Shown here piece after piece: positions 1-5,089 of a DNA stretch of 5,630 nucleotides. The position numbers were made by a program, and so were the translations under genes. The stretch is taken from NCBI GenBank assembly GCA_937952345.1, contig CALFYN010000080.1, positions 1 to 5,630 on the forward strand. The letters run 5' to 3'. Positions within the stretch are counted from its first letter, which is position 1; each line of letters opens with the position of its first letter. A model generated the notes under the pieces. That model had not been told where the DNA came from and made no database searches. It saw only the letters and a program-made list of their open reading frames with translations. Source of the stretch: an uncultured Acidobacteriota bacterium. Lineage in GTDB: Bacteria; Acidobacteriota; Terriglobia; Bryobacterales; Bryobacteraceae.

Positions 1-1431
1 AAGTATAACGGCAATGGAGAACTGTTGTGGGCGCGGGAATCGGTGGCGGCCGCAACCTATACGCAGGCCGTAGCCGCGGATGCGTCCGGTGTGTATTTGG
101 CCGGCACCGCCAGAATGCACGCCTTCACGTACACGTACGATCCCCACGGCAACTTCGTGTGGAAACGGCTGATCGACACGGCGTCGGTGGACTCCGCCAC
201 CGGAATCAGTGTCGATGCGGGCGGATTATTTGCCGTGGGCTACACGTCTGGCAATTTTCCGGGGCAGATCAATGCCGGCAGCCTCGACGCGTATTTCGTG
301 CAACTGGACCGGGACGCGCCGCCGCTGCGGTTCATCCCTTCCCCCGGCTGCCGCGGCCTCGACACGCGATCGAGCCCGCCCGCACTGGGCGCCAATCAGA
401 CCCGATCCCTGACGTTAAACAACAGCCACTGCGGCGTGCCATCCAATGCCAGAGCGTATGTGCTGAACGCTACGGTAGTGCCCGCGGGGCCTCTCTCGTA
501 CCTGACACTCTGGCCGGATCGCGATCCGCGTCCTCTTGTTTCCACACTCAACTCGTTGCATGGCGGCGTGGTGGCGAATGCCGCGATCGTGCCCGCGGGC
601 GACAACGGCGGCATCAGTGCCTACGCCACCCACACCACGGAGTTGATCCTCGACGTGGCGGGGTATTTCGTGGAAGATGCGAGTCCGCAGGCATCGTCGT
701 TTTATCTGGTGCATCCGTGCCGGCTGGTGGATACGCGCAATGCCGTGGGTCCGTTAGGCGGGCTGAGTCTGAACGCGGGGATGGCGCGCACGTTTCCGCT
801 GCTCACTGGTTCCTGCCAGATTCTTCCCTGGGTCACGGCGTATTCGCTGAACGCCACGGTGGTTCCCCATGCCACGCTTGGTTATCTCACGCTGTGGCCA
901 CAGGGTTTCGCGCAACCGTTCGTTTCCACGCTGAATTCCTGGGAAGGAGACATCGTCGCCAACGCGGCGATCGTCACCGCGGGAGCGGGTGGCGGCGTCA
1001 ATGCGTTTGCCACCGATCAGACGGATCTCGTTCTGGATACCAACGGTTACTTCGGACCTTCGGGATATCCGGGCGAGTTGCGATTCCATCCGCTCACGCC
1101 GTGCCGTGTGGCGGACACGCGAGCCGATCCGCCGGGCGGTCCCATCCGCGCGGGCGACACTCGCGATTTTCCATTTGCGGGTGTGTGCAATATACCGGCG
1201 GGCGCGAAGGCGTATTCGGTGAATGTGACAGTGGTTCCCAACGGGCCGTTGGGTTATCTCACGATGTGGCCGGCGGGGAGCGGACGCCCGCTGGTTTCGA
1301 CGCTCAATTCGCCGCGCGGCCGCGTGGTGGCGAATGCGGCGATTGTTCCCGCGGGCGGCAATGGGTCCGTCAGTGTTTTTGTGACGAATGAGACGCATGT
1401 GGTGCTGGATGTGAATGGCTATTTTCAGTAG
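1..1431 (+). CDS. Secreted SBBP/beta-propeller protein with three C-terminal 'DTR...GYF' repeats (5'-truncated by window)
   Basis: The frame is open from base 1 (KYNGNGELLWARE...), so the start lies upstream and the TTG at 25 is only an internal codon. Counting from base 1, residues 1 to about 105 look like SBBP propeller repeats: 'K-Y-x-x-N-G-x-x-L-W', 'GVYLAGTA', then 'AVGYTSGNFPGQ' and 'GSLDAYFVQLD'. Three tandem repeats of about 115 residues follow (roughly 110-223, 235-351, 361-475). Each starts with a Cys-x-x-x-DTR block and contains 'LNATVVP/VNVTVVP', 'YLTLWP', 'VSTLNS' and 'VANAAIV', and ends in 'LDVxGYF'. Each repeat has two cysteines (start and about residue 30), a possible disulfide that fits an exported protein. 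The same kind of repeat is known at the C-termini of secreted bacterial proteins; its binding target is unknown to me. The TAG stop lies 10 bp from the stop of the convergent NHL gene. The last 78 bases are part of a duplication also found at 3714-3791. A surface or extracellular role is inference. Confidence 0.85.
   Translation, partial: KYNGNGELLWARESVAAATYTQAVAADASGVYLAGTARMHAFTYTYDPHGNFVWKRLIDTASVDSATGISVDAGGLFAVGYTSGNFPGQINAGSLDAYFVQLDRDAPPLRFIPSPGCRGLDTRSSPPALGANQTRSLTLNNSHCGVPSNARAYVLNATVVPAGPLSYLTLWPDRDPRPLVSTLNSLHGGVVANAAIVPAGDNGGISAYATHTTELILDVAGYFVEDASPQASSFYLVHPCRLVDTRNAVGPLGGLSLNAGMARTFPLLTGSCQILPWVTAYSLNATVVPHATLGYLTLWPQGFAQPFVSTLNSWEGDIVANAAIVTAGAGGGVNAFATDQTDLVLDTNGYFGPSGYPGELRFHPLTPCRVADTRADPPGGPIRAGDTRDFPFAGVCNIPAGAKAYSVNVTVVPNGPLGYLTMWPAGSGRPLVSTLNSPRGRVVANAAIVPAGGNGSVSVFVTNETHVVLDVNGYFQ
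1354..1411 (+). repeat. 58-bp direct repeat, copy 1 (inside 3' end of first gene)
   Basis: These bases are identical to 3714-3771 in the same orientation, 2360 bp away. They encode GGNGSVSVFVTNETHVVLD in the third repeat of the host gene. Downstream of the identical block the two copies differ: this one ends GTG AAT GGC TAT TTT CAG TAG, the other GGG AAC GGC TAC TTC CGG TAA. Confidence 0.95.
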
Positions 1432-1441
1432 TGCGGAGGCG

Positions 1442-3502
1442 TCATTGCCGGATCGGCTCTAGCAGGCGCACGGTCCCGGTGGTGGATACGTACATGCGCC
1501 CGGCGGGATCCATGGCAAATGCGTCGACGCTCAAGAGCAGAGCCTGCCGTGCGGAGATGCCATCGTCGGCCGACGTGCCGCCGCCGGCGACTGTCGTCAA
1601 GATTCCATCGCGTGAGATCCTCCGCACACGCGCCGGAGAATGTTCGCCGAACCAGAGGTTGCCCTCGCCGTCCGCAGCGAGCCCGCCGCTCATTATAAGC
1701 GGCGATGTTGCGGCCATAGCGCCGTCCGGGGCGCTGAGAAACTCGCCGTTGCCGGCGATCGTGGAAATCGTGCCGTCGACGGATATCTTGCGAATCCGCT
1801 GGTTCCCGATGTCGGTGAAATACAGGTTCCCATCGGCGTCCACAGCGAGGTCGTTCGGCCCGGATACCTGCGCACGATTGCCCGGCCCGCCATCGCCGGA
1901 GAATCCGCGGCCGCCCGTGCCAGCCACCGTCTCGATCACGCCGTCGGGGGACACCTTTCGGATCCGTTCATTCCCGTAATCGGCGATGAAGAGGTTTCCT
2001 TGACGGTCAAACGCAATATCCAGCGGGTAGTTGATGCTAGCCTTGGACGCCGGGCCTCCATCACCCGCGTGGCGGGGAAACCCGTCCCCCACGGCCGTTG
2101 TGATGATGCCGCCGGGGGATATTTTCCGAATGCGGTGGCTCCAGACATCGGCAACGAAAAGATTACCGGACGCATCGAATGCCAGCCCGCCCAACGCACC
2201 GAATGAAGCAAGCCGAGCAGGGCCCCCGTCTCCCGAGGACCCGAATTTGCCGGTGCCCGCAATGGTGCTGATGACGCCGTCCGTTCCCACGCGGCGGATC
2301 ATCAGATTGCCGCTGTCCACGATGAAGAGGTTGCCCTCCGCATCCAAAGCGAGGGCTCCGGGTCCGTACAACTGCGCGGCGGTTGCCGGACCTCCGTCGC
2401 CGCCATAGCTGTAGGTGCCATTCCCGGAGACGATCGAAATGATCCCGTCGCTTGCGATCTTCTGAATCCAGCCCGCGGCCAGAAACACATTCCCTTCCTT
2501 GTCCACCGCCACGCAGCACGGCCGGAAGAGGTTCGCGGATGTGGCCTCGACGGCATCGCCGGGAAAAGTCGTTCCACCTCCGGCGAATGTGGTTATCATG
2601 CCGCTGGGTGAAATCTTCCGCACGCGGTAGTTGTCCTGATCCACGATCAGCAGATTCCCTTCGCCGTCCACCGCCATAGCCAGTGGCCCCGCCACTTGCG
2701 CTTCGATTGCCGGGCCCCCGTCGCCGGACAACCCTTTCCCCTTTCCACCCAAAACCGTTGTCAGGATTCCATCCCTCGATAGTCTGCGGATACGGTGCGC
2801 GACGCGCTCGGAGATGAACAGCGTTCCCTCCGCGTCCACAGCCAGACCCGCGGCGTTATTCAGACTGACGCTGGTCGCGGGACCATCCTCATCCGGCAGA
2901 TCCCAACTGCCGCCGGCGACTGTCGAGATCATGCCGTCCGGAGCGACCTTCCGAATGCGCACGAGTTCCGCGATGTACAAGCTTCCTTCGCCATCGACGG
3001 CCAACCCTACCGCTAAAGCAAGCACGGCGCTCGTCGCCGGGCCGCCGTCTCCGTTGGGTCCGAAAGGGTAATTCGTGCCGTTACCCGCCACGGTCGTAAT
3101 CACACCGTCCGCTGAGATCCGGCGGACCCTGTAATTCCCGCCATCGAGGACATACAGGTTGTCGTGGGCATCCATGGCAACGGCCCCCGGCATCGAGAAT
3201 CGTGCATGGATCGCCGGGCCTCCATCACCAGAAAAGCCATACCGGCCATTGCCGGCCACGCGAGTCACGATGCCTTCCCGGTCCAACCGGAAAATGCAGT
3301 TCAAGCTGGAGAAAAACACGTTCCCCGAGGAATCCAGCGCCATTCCGGCCGGCGGATAGATGGATAGGGTAGTACCTCGCGCGGGGGTCGGTGGAGGCGA
3401 CCCACCGGCCACCGTGGAAATGGTGTACTCCTGAGCGAAGGCCGCTCCCAGCGCCAGCAGAAATAACCTGGTGGCACGGGCAACGGGTCCACACCTCTGC
3501 AT
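1442..3502 (-). CDS. Secreted NHL-repeat protein, 12 repeats (probable double six-bladed beta-propeller)
   Basis: A complete 686-residue protein. The N-terminus has arginines, then a hydrophobic run (LFLLALGAAFA) with a likely signal peptidase I site after residue 23 (AFA|QEY), so it is exported. The rest is 12 consecutive repeats of about 52-57 residues. The typical unit is 'TVAGNG...GDGGPA..A....P..LAVD.EGNLYIAD..N.RIRKIS.DGVIT', the NHL consensus. Repeats 1, 6, 11 and 12 are the most degenerate: 6 lacks the GDGGPA block and has a Cys pair (PCCVAVD), and 12 closes with a shortened strand set. Twelve repeats fit two six-bladed propellers, although other divisions are possible. The ATG at 3502 is supported by a GGAAG Shine-Dalgarno a few bases upstream and by the signal peptide. 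No enzymatic domain is visible, so a binding or scaffold role is only inference. Such proteins are abundant in acidobacterial genomes. It is convergent with the first gene and bracketed by copies of that gene's 3' end. Confidence 0.92.
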   Translation of the reverse strand: MQRCGPVARATRLFLLALGAAFAQEYTISTVAGGSPPPTPARGTTLSIYPPAGMALDSSGNVFFSSLNCIFRLDREGIVTRVAGNGRYGFSGDGGPAIHARFSMPGAVAMDAHDNLYVLDGGNYRVRRISADGVITTVAGNGTNYPFGPNGDGGPATSAVLALAVGLAVDGEGSLYIAELVRIRKVAPDGMISTVAGGSWDLPDEDGPATSVSLNNAAGLAVDAEGTLFISERVAHRIRRLSRDGILTTVLGGKGKGLSGDGGPAIEAQVAGPLAMAVDGEGNLLIVDQDNYRVRKISPSGMITTFAGGGTTFPGDAVEATSANLFRPCCVAVDKEGNVFLAAGWIQKIASDGIISIVSGNGTYSYGGDGGPATAAQLYGPGALALDAEGNLFIVDSGNLMIRRVGTDGVISTIAGTGKFGSSGDGGPARLASFGALGGLAFDASGNLFVADVWSHRIRKISPGGIITTAVGDGFPRHAGDGGPASKASINYPLDIAFDRQGNLFIADYGNERIRKVSPDGVIETVAGTGGRGFSGDGGPGNRAQVSGPNDLAVDADGNLYFTDIGNQRIRKISVDGTISTIAGNGEFLSAPDGAMAATSPLIMSGGLAADGEGNLWFGEHSPARVRRISRDGILTTVAGGGTSADDGISARQALLLSVDAFAMDPAGRMYVSTTGTVRLLEPIRQ

Positions 3503-3606
3503 ATTTCTTCCGGCGACTATCGTAGCAGATCGCCGTCGGACTCTCTACCGTATATTTCCGAATAGCAAGATGAATTACCGCACAACAGTCTGGCTTTCCG
3601 AGGCTT
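3503..3606. other. Upstream region of the NHL gene
   Basis: These bases hold the 5' flank of the NHL gene (read on -). Apart from the GGAAG ribosome-binding site just upstream of its ATG, I see no confident promoter; the AT-richer patch around 3548-3572 is the likeliest place. No intact gene lies between 3503 and 3831. The rest of that gap is made of two gene-end relics and a promoter, listed separately. Confidence 0.5.
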
Positions 3607-3688
3607 TCATCAGTACTTCGCACGCCACCCGCAACCGGTGTACGCTGAAGCGCCGCCACTCCTCCGGCGAATGCGTCAACCGGTGTGC
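3607..3688 (-). pseudogene. Decayed copy of the ybdD-like gene 3' end (copy C)
   Basis: Read on -, this encodes A-H-R-L-T-H-S-P-E-E-W-R-R-F-S-V-H-R-L, matching AHGLTHSPEEWRRFSEHRL of the intact gene at 4922-5089. A 39-bp block (3643-3681) is identical to 4966-5004. Further 3', an 8-base deletion relative to the copy at 4458-4513 shifts the frame. Similarity then resumes over the terminal codons, read as GCG AAG TAC TGA TGA against GCG AAG TGC TGT TGA. There is no start codon or upstream part of the gene: the match fades near 3688 and the sequence passes directly into a copy of the first gene's tail on the opposite strand. It is a remnant and probably not expressed. Confidence 0.85.
3643..3681 (-). 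repeat. 39-bp direct repeat shared with 4966-5004
   Basis: Exact 39-base identity to positions 4966-5004, same orientation, covering the THSPEEWRRFS codons of the ybdD-like gene. It overlaps only about 12 bp of the segment shared between the intact gene and the copy at 4458-4513, so the copies were not made from the same block. Confidence 0.93.
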
Positions 3689-3695
3689 ACGAAGA

Positions 3696-3791
3696 GCGCC
3701 GATTGTCCCAACTGGCGGCAATGGGTCCGTCAGTGTTTTTGTGACGAATGAGACGCATGTGGTGCTGGATGGGAACGGCTACTTCCGGTAA
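3696..3791 (+). pseudogene. Duplicated 3' end of the first gene (tail relic)
   Basis: The + frame reads APIVPTGGNGSVSVFVTNE... to GNGYFR and a TAA stop, matching the last 31 residues of the protein ending at 1431 (AAIVPAGGNG... VNGYFQ). Bases 3714-3771 are identical to 1354-1411. Upstream of that the match is weaker (3696-3713), and downstream the final six codons differ mostly at third positions. No start codon or signal belongs to it, and the frame upstream runs into the antisense ybdD-like relic. It ends 41 bp before the antitoxin ATG, next to that gene's promoter. Confidence 0.88.
3714..3771 (+). repeat. 58-bp direct repeat, copy 2
   Basis: Perfect copy of 1354-1411 in direct orientation. 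The pair flanks the whole NHL gene, its upstream region and the ybdD-like relic, so homologous recombination between the two would delete 2360 bp. Confidence 0.95.
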
Positions 3792-3796
3792 CGGCC

Positions 3797-3825
3797 TTGA
3801 CTTAGTTTACTTCATAGGCCACAAT
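3797..3825 (+). promoter_or_regulatory. Candidate sigma70-type promoter of the antitoxin-toxin pair
   Basis: TTGACT (3797-3802) resembles a -35 box and CACAAT (3820-3825) a -10 box, separated by the ideal 17 bp. Initiation seven bases after the -10 box would fall on the A of the ATG at 3832, so the transcript may be leaderless. This agrees with the absence of a clear Shine-Dalgarno sequence before that ATG. The stretch is visibly more AT-rich than its surroundings. Confidence 0.5.
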
Positions 3826-3832
3826 CAAACTA
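3803..3832. promoter_or_regulatory. Possible autoregulatory operator (inverted repeat TAGTTT/AAACTA)
   Basis: A 6-bp perfect inverted repeat (TAGTTT 3803-3808, AAACTA 3827-3832) brackets the -10 box and start codon, with a second shorter one (GGCCT 3793-3797, AGGCC 3816-3820) offset to the left. Phd/YefM-type antitoxins normally repress their own operon through palindromes at this place. The arms are short and could be chance. Confidence 0.3.
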
Positions 3833-4071
3833 TGAAGCGGGTCAATATGCACGAAGCGAAAACGCATCTCTCACGCTTCGTCGCGGAGTTGGCGCCCGAT
3901 GAAACAATGGTCCTCTGCAATCGCAACGAGCCTGTCGCCGAACTGCGTTCGCTACGCAAAGCGAAGAAGCGGAAGCCGCGGATCGGCGTGGCGAAGGGAG
4001 AGTTCGAGGTACCGGAATCGTTCTTCGAGCCGCTGCCGGATTCCATCCTGAAGGCATTCAACGGACAGTGA
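3832..4071 (+). CDS. Type II toxin-antitoxin antitoxin, Phd/YefM family
   Basis: 79 residues. The start MKRVNMHEAKTHLSRFVAE is the Phd/YefM N-terminal signature (N-x-H-E-A-K-T-x-L-S), the DNA-binding part that dimerises on the operator. The sequence continues with 'VLCNRNEPVAELR', the usual strand-turn ending in a P-V-A block. A basic linker (RKAKKRKPR) and an acidic/hydrophobic C-terminus (EFEVPESFFEPLPDSIL) follow, which in this family wraps the toxin and blocks its active site. I chose the ATG at 3832 because it begins the conserved motif; a longer reading from 3748 would run through the duplicated gene tail. The TGA stop overlaps the GTG of the downstream toxin (GTGA), typical of translational coupling in such modules. 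Expected role: neutralise the PIN toxin and repress the operon. The family is clear, and the cognate partner is inferred from adjacency. Confidence 0.9.
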   Translation: MKRVNMHEAKTHLSRFVAELAPDETMVLCNRNEPVAELRSLRKAKKRKPRIGVAKGEFEVPESFFEPLPDSILKAFNGQ

Positions 4072-4454
4072 AATTACTTCTCGACACATGCACTTTCCTG
4101 TGGGTTGCCTCGGGTTCACACCGCCTCAGCAAGACCGCGGCTACCCTCTTTCTCAACCCGGAGAATGAACGGTATCTGAGCGCCGCCTCGGCGTGGGAGA
4201 TCGGAATCAAGCACGCCTTGGGGCGCCTTCCGCTGCCGGCGAAACCTACAGCCTATATCGCCAAAATACGGCATGCGAGTGGCATCGAGCCACTCTCCGT
4301 GGATGAAGAAGCCGCGCTCTATGCGGCCAGCCTGCCGGGCATCCACGCCGACCCTTTCGACCGCCTGCTGGTGGCCCAAGCGATTCTCCAAGGAATGACG
4401 ATCCTCACGCCGGACGAAGCCCTGCAACAGTACCCCGTGCGAACGGCCTGGTGA
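4068..4454 (+). CDS. vapC: PIN-domain ribonuclease toxin, VapC type
   Basis: 128 residues from a GTG start inside the antitoxin stop (4-bp overlap). The start MKLLLDTCTFLW is the VapC N-terminus; the family usually has His after LLDT, here Cys at residue 8. The conserved acidic residues for Mg2+-dependent RNA cleavage are all present: Asp6, Glu44 (in SAASAWEIGIK), Asp95 and Asp98 (in HADPFDRLL) and Asp116 (in ILTPDEAL). The length is normal for the family, so the toxin looks intact and probably active. Known relatives cut tRNA or rRNA; the target here cannot be read from sequence. The HADPFDR form with a Phd/YefM antitoxin is a common pairing. The stop TGA lies only 3 bp from the end of the antisense ybdD-like relic, leaving no room for a dedicated terminator. 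Confidence 0.92.
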   Translation: MKLLLDTCTFLWVASGSHRLSKTAATLFLNPENERYLSAASAWEIGIKHALGRLPLPAKPTAYIAKIRHASGIEPLSVDEEAALYAASLPGIHADPFDRLLVAQAILQGMTILTPDEALQQYPVRTAW

Positions 4455-4457
4455 TCT

Positions 4458-4513
4458 TCAACAGCACTTCGCCCGCTGATACTTCGCCTGCAGCCGGTGC
4501 TCGCTGAAGCGCC
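4458..4513 (-). pseudogene. Second copy of the ybdD-like gene 3' end (copy B)
   Basis: On -, bases 4511-4458 read RFSEHRLQAKYQRAKCC and stop, exactly the last 17 residues of the intact gene at 4922-5089. The terminal codons are TGC TGT TGA where the intact gene has TGT TGC TAG: same amino acids, different codons and stop. A 49-bp block (4465-4513) is identical to 4929-4977. At 4514 similarity stops sharply, and the sequence becomes the end of the higA-like gene five bases later. There is no start codon, so it is a relic. Confidence 0.92.
4465..4513 (-). repeat. 49-bp direct repeat, left copy
   Basis: Identical to 4929-4977 over 49 bases in the same orientation, 464 bp apart. The pair brackets the higA-like gene and its toxin remnant. 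Confidence 0.95.
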
Positions 4514-4518
4514 CCAAC

Positions 4519-4803
4519 TTACGCCGGCTTCAGTAGTGGAACAATCCGTCGCACACGTTCCATCACCTTCTTGTCTCGCGCTGCTTGCTTCAAGTCGAAG
4601 TCCGCCTGCAAGCGCATCCAGAACTCCGGAGTACTGCCAAAGAGCCTGGCGATCTTCAGGCACATCACAGCCGATACAGGCTTCCGCCCGGCAAGAATTT
4701 CATGGACCATTTGTCGCGACACCCCGAGCGCTTTTGCCGCGGCGGTCACAGACAATCCCACCTCCGGCAAAACGTCCTCCCGTAGAATCTCTCCTGGGTG
4801 CAC
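4519..4803 (-). CDS. higA: HigA-type antitoxin / XRE-family HTH regulator (orphan)
   Basis: 94 residues. HPGEILREDVLPEVGLS is the HigA/VapI-family start. A helix-turn-helix follows (about residues 18-41: SVTAAAKALGVSRQMVHEILAGR), then the family hallmark 'IARLFGSTPEFWMRLQADFDL' (51-71) and a basic C-terminal extension. The start is GTG at 4803. The in-frame codons before it read LPP, common just upstream of HPGEIL in relatives, but there is no ATG between the preceding in-frame stop (4837-4839) and this GTG, and the Shine-Dalgarno is weak. Normally the gene follows higB; here only the last ~25 codons of a HigB remain upstream (4841-4918). It lies 118 bp behind the ybdD-like gene on the same strand, so it may be read through from cstA. 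Without a partner it could act as a stand-alone repressor or as an antidote to a HigB made elsewhere. Confidence 0.88.
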   Translation of the reverse strand: MHPGEILREDVLPEVGLSVTAAAKALGVSRQMVHEILAGRKPVSAVMCLKIARLFGSTPEFWMRLQADFDLKQAARDKKVMERVRRIVPLLKPA

Positions 4804-4840
4804 CGGCGGTAGTCCATTCCGCCGCCCTGTCTCGCCCTAC

Positions 4841-4918
4841 TCAGTAATAGTCTTCATAGTCGATTTCTACCGCCCGTTCTCCCGTCCAACCAAAGGTAAT
4901 CCGGTAGTTCACCCAGCG
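4841..4918 (-). pseudogene. higB: C-terminal remnant of a HigB/RelE-type toxin
   Basis: On -, bases 4918-4844 read RWVNYRITFGWTGERAVEID then YEDYY and a TGA. This is the shape of a HigB C-terminus (RxxFxW ... A-x-x-V-E-I-x-D-Y-H/Y). It sits 37 bp before the higA start, the place and strand expected for higB. The N-terminal two thirds are missing: upstream, the sequence turns after one codon into the stop of the ybdD-like gene at 4922. HigB toxins are about 90-110 residues, so only about a quarter is left and it cannot fold as a toxin. The family call rests on this short stretch plus the adjacent higA. Confidence 0.75.
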
Positions 4919-4921
4919 CCC

Positions 4922-5089
4922 CTAGCAACACTTCGCCCGCTGATACTTCGCCTGCAGCCGGTGCTCGCTGAAGCGCCGCCACTCCTCCGGCGAATGCGTC
5001 AACCCATGCGCCGCCAGGTGCCGCTCATAGGCATTCTCATCCGCCAGTTCCTTCAACAATCCCATCACCAGTGCGAAGAAGCGCTTCAT
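4922..5089 (-). CDS. YbdD/YjiX-family small protein, CstA transporter partner
   Basis: 55 residues, MKRFFALVMGLLKELADENA... to YQRAKCC. The length, the Y-x-x-H-L/M motif (YERHLAAHG, where E. coli YbdD has YVEHMRVNH), the 'P-x-x-W/Y-x-x-F' segment (SPEEWRRF) and the Cys-Cys C-terminus match the YbdD/YjiX family, also annotated as CstA-associated (seleno)protein. In E. coli YbdD is needed for CstA-dependent pyruvate uptake; the same role here is inferred from family and position. The ATG overlaps the cstA stop by 4 bp (ATGA) and has a strong GGAGGAAG ribosome-binding site inside the cstA end, so the two are co-transcribed and coupled. This is the only complete copy; its 3' end is also found as relics at 4458-4513 and 3607-3688. 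The gene ends exactly where the truncated HigB begins. Confidence 0.88.
   Translation of the reverse strand: MKRFFALVMGLLKELADENAYERHLAAHGLTHSPEEWRRFSEHRLQAKYQRAKCC
4929..4977 (-). repeat. 49-bp direct repeat, right copy (inside intact ybdD-like gene)
   Basis: Same 49 bases as 4465-4513. It encodes FSEHRLQAKYQRAK of the intact protein. Immediately 3' of it the two copies use different synonymous codons for the final Cys-Cys and different stops. Confidence 0.95.
4966..5004 (-). repeat. 39-bp direct repeat, copy inside intact ybdD-like gene
   Basis: Identical to 3643-3681. It overlaps the 49-bp repeat by 12 bp (4966-4977), so the intact gene contains both repeat segments contiguously while each relic keeps only one of them as an exact match. 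Confidence 0.93.

Noticed and set aside
27..1391. Long open frame overlapping the first gene in a second + frame
   Set aside because: Composition is Arg/Gly/Cys-rich without recognisable motifs. It is an out-of-frame shadow of the high-GC repeat gene, whose own frame shows clear repeats.
1429..1444. Possible bidirectional terminator between the two convergent genes
   Set aside because: Only 10 bp separate the two stop codons, and I found no convincing hairpin with a T-run there.
1431..1979. Open frames on + across the NHL gene (also 1640-2206, 2031-2408)
   Set aside because: They are antisense shadows of the NHL repeats, with Pro/Ser/Arg-rich translations repeating in step with the NHL period.
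1600..3300. Regular repetition of about 160-170 bp that could suggest a tandem DNA repeat or CRISPR-like array
   Set aside because: The period equals the ~55-residue NHL repeat and varies at wobble positions. It is a coding repeat and there are no constant short repeats with unique spacers.
3225..3758. 177-codon open frame on - across the start of the NHL gene and the relics
   Set aside because: It reads through the NHL gene in another frame, its upstream flank and the reverse of the duplicated tail. There are no domain motifs and the NHL frame is clearly the real one.
3471..3791. 106-codon open frame on + containing the duplicated gene tail
   Set aside because: Only the last ~32 codons resemble a protein (the first gene's end). 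The first part is antisense to the NHL start and to the ybdD-like relic, so it is not a gene in its own right.
4465..4977. Insertion sequence or integron attC interpretation of the direct repeats
   Set aside because: No transposase or integrase, no terminal inverted repeats, and no attC-type paired imperfect palindromes are visible. The repeats are gene 3' ends, so I describe them only as tail duplications.
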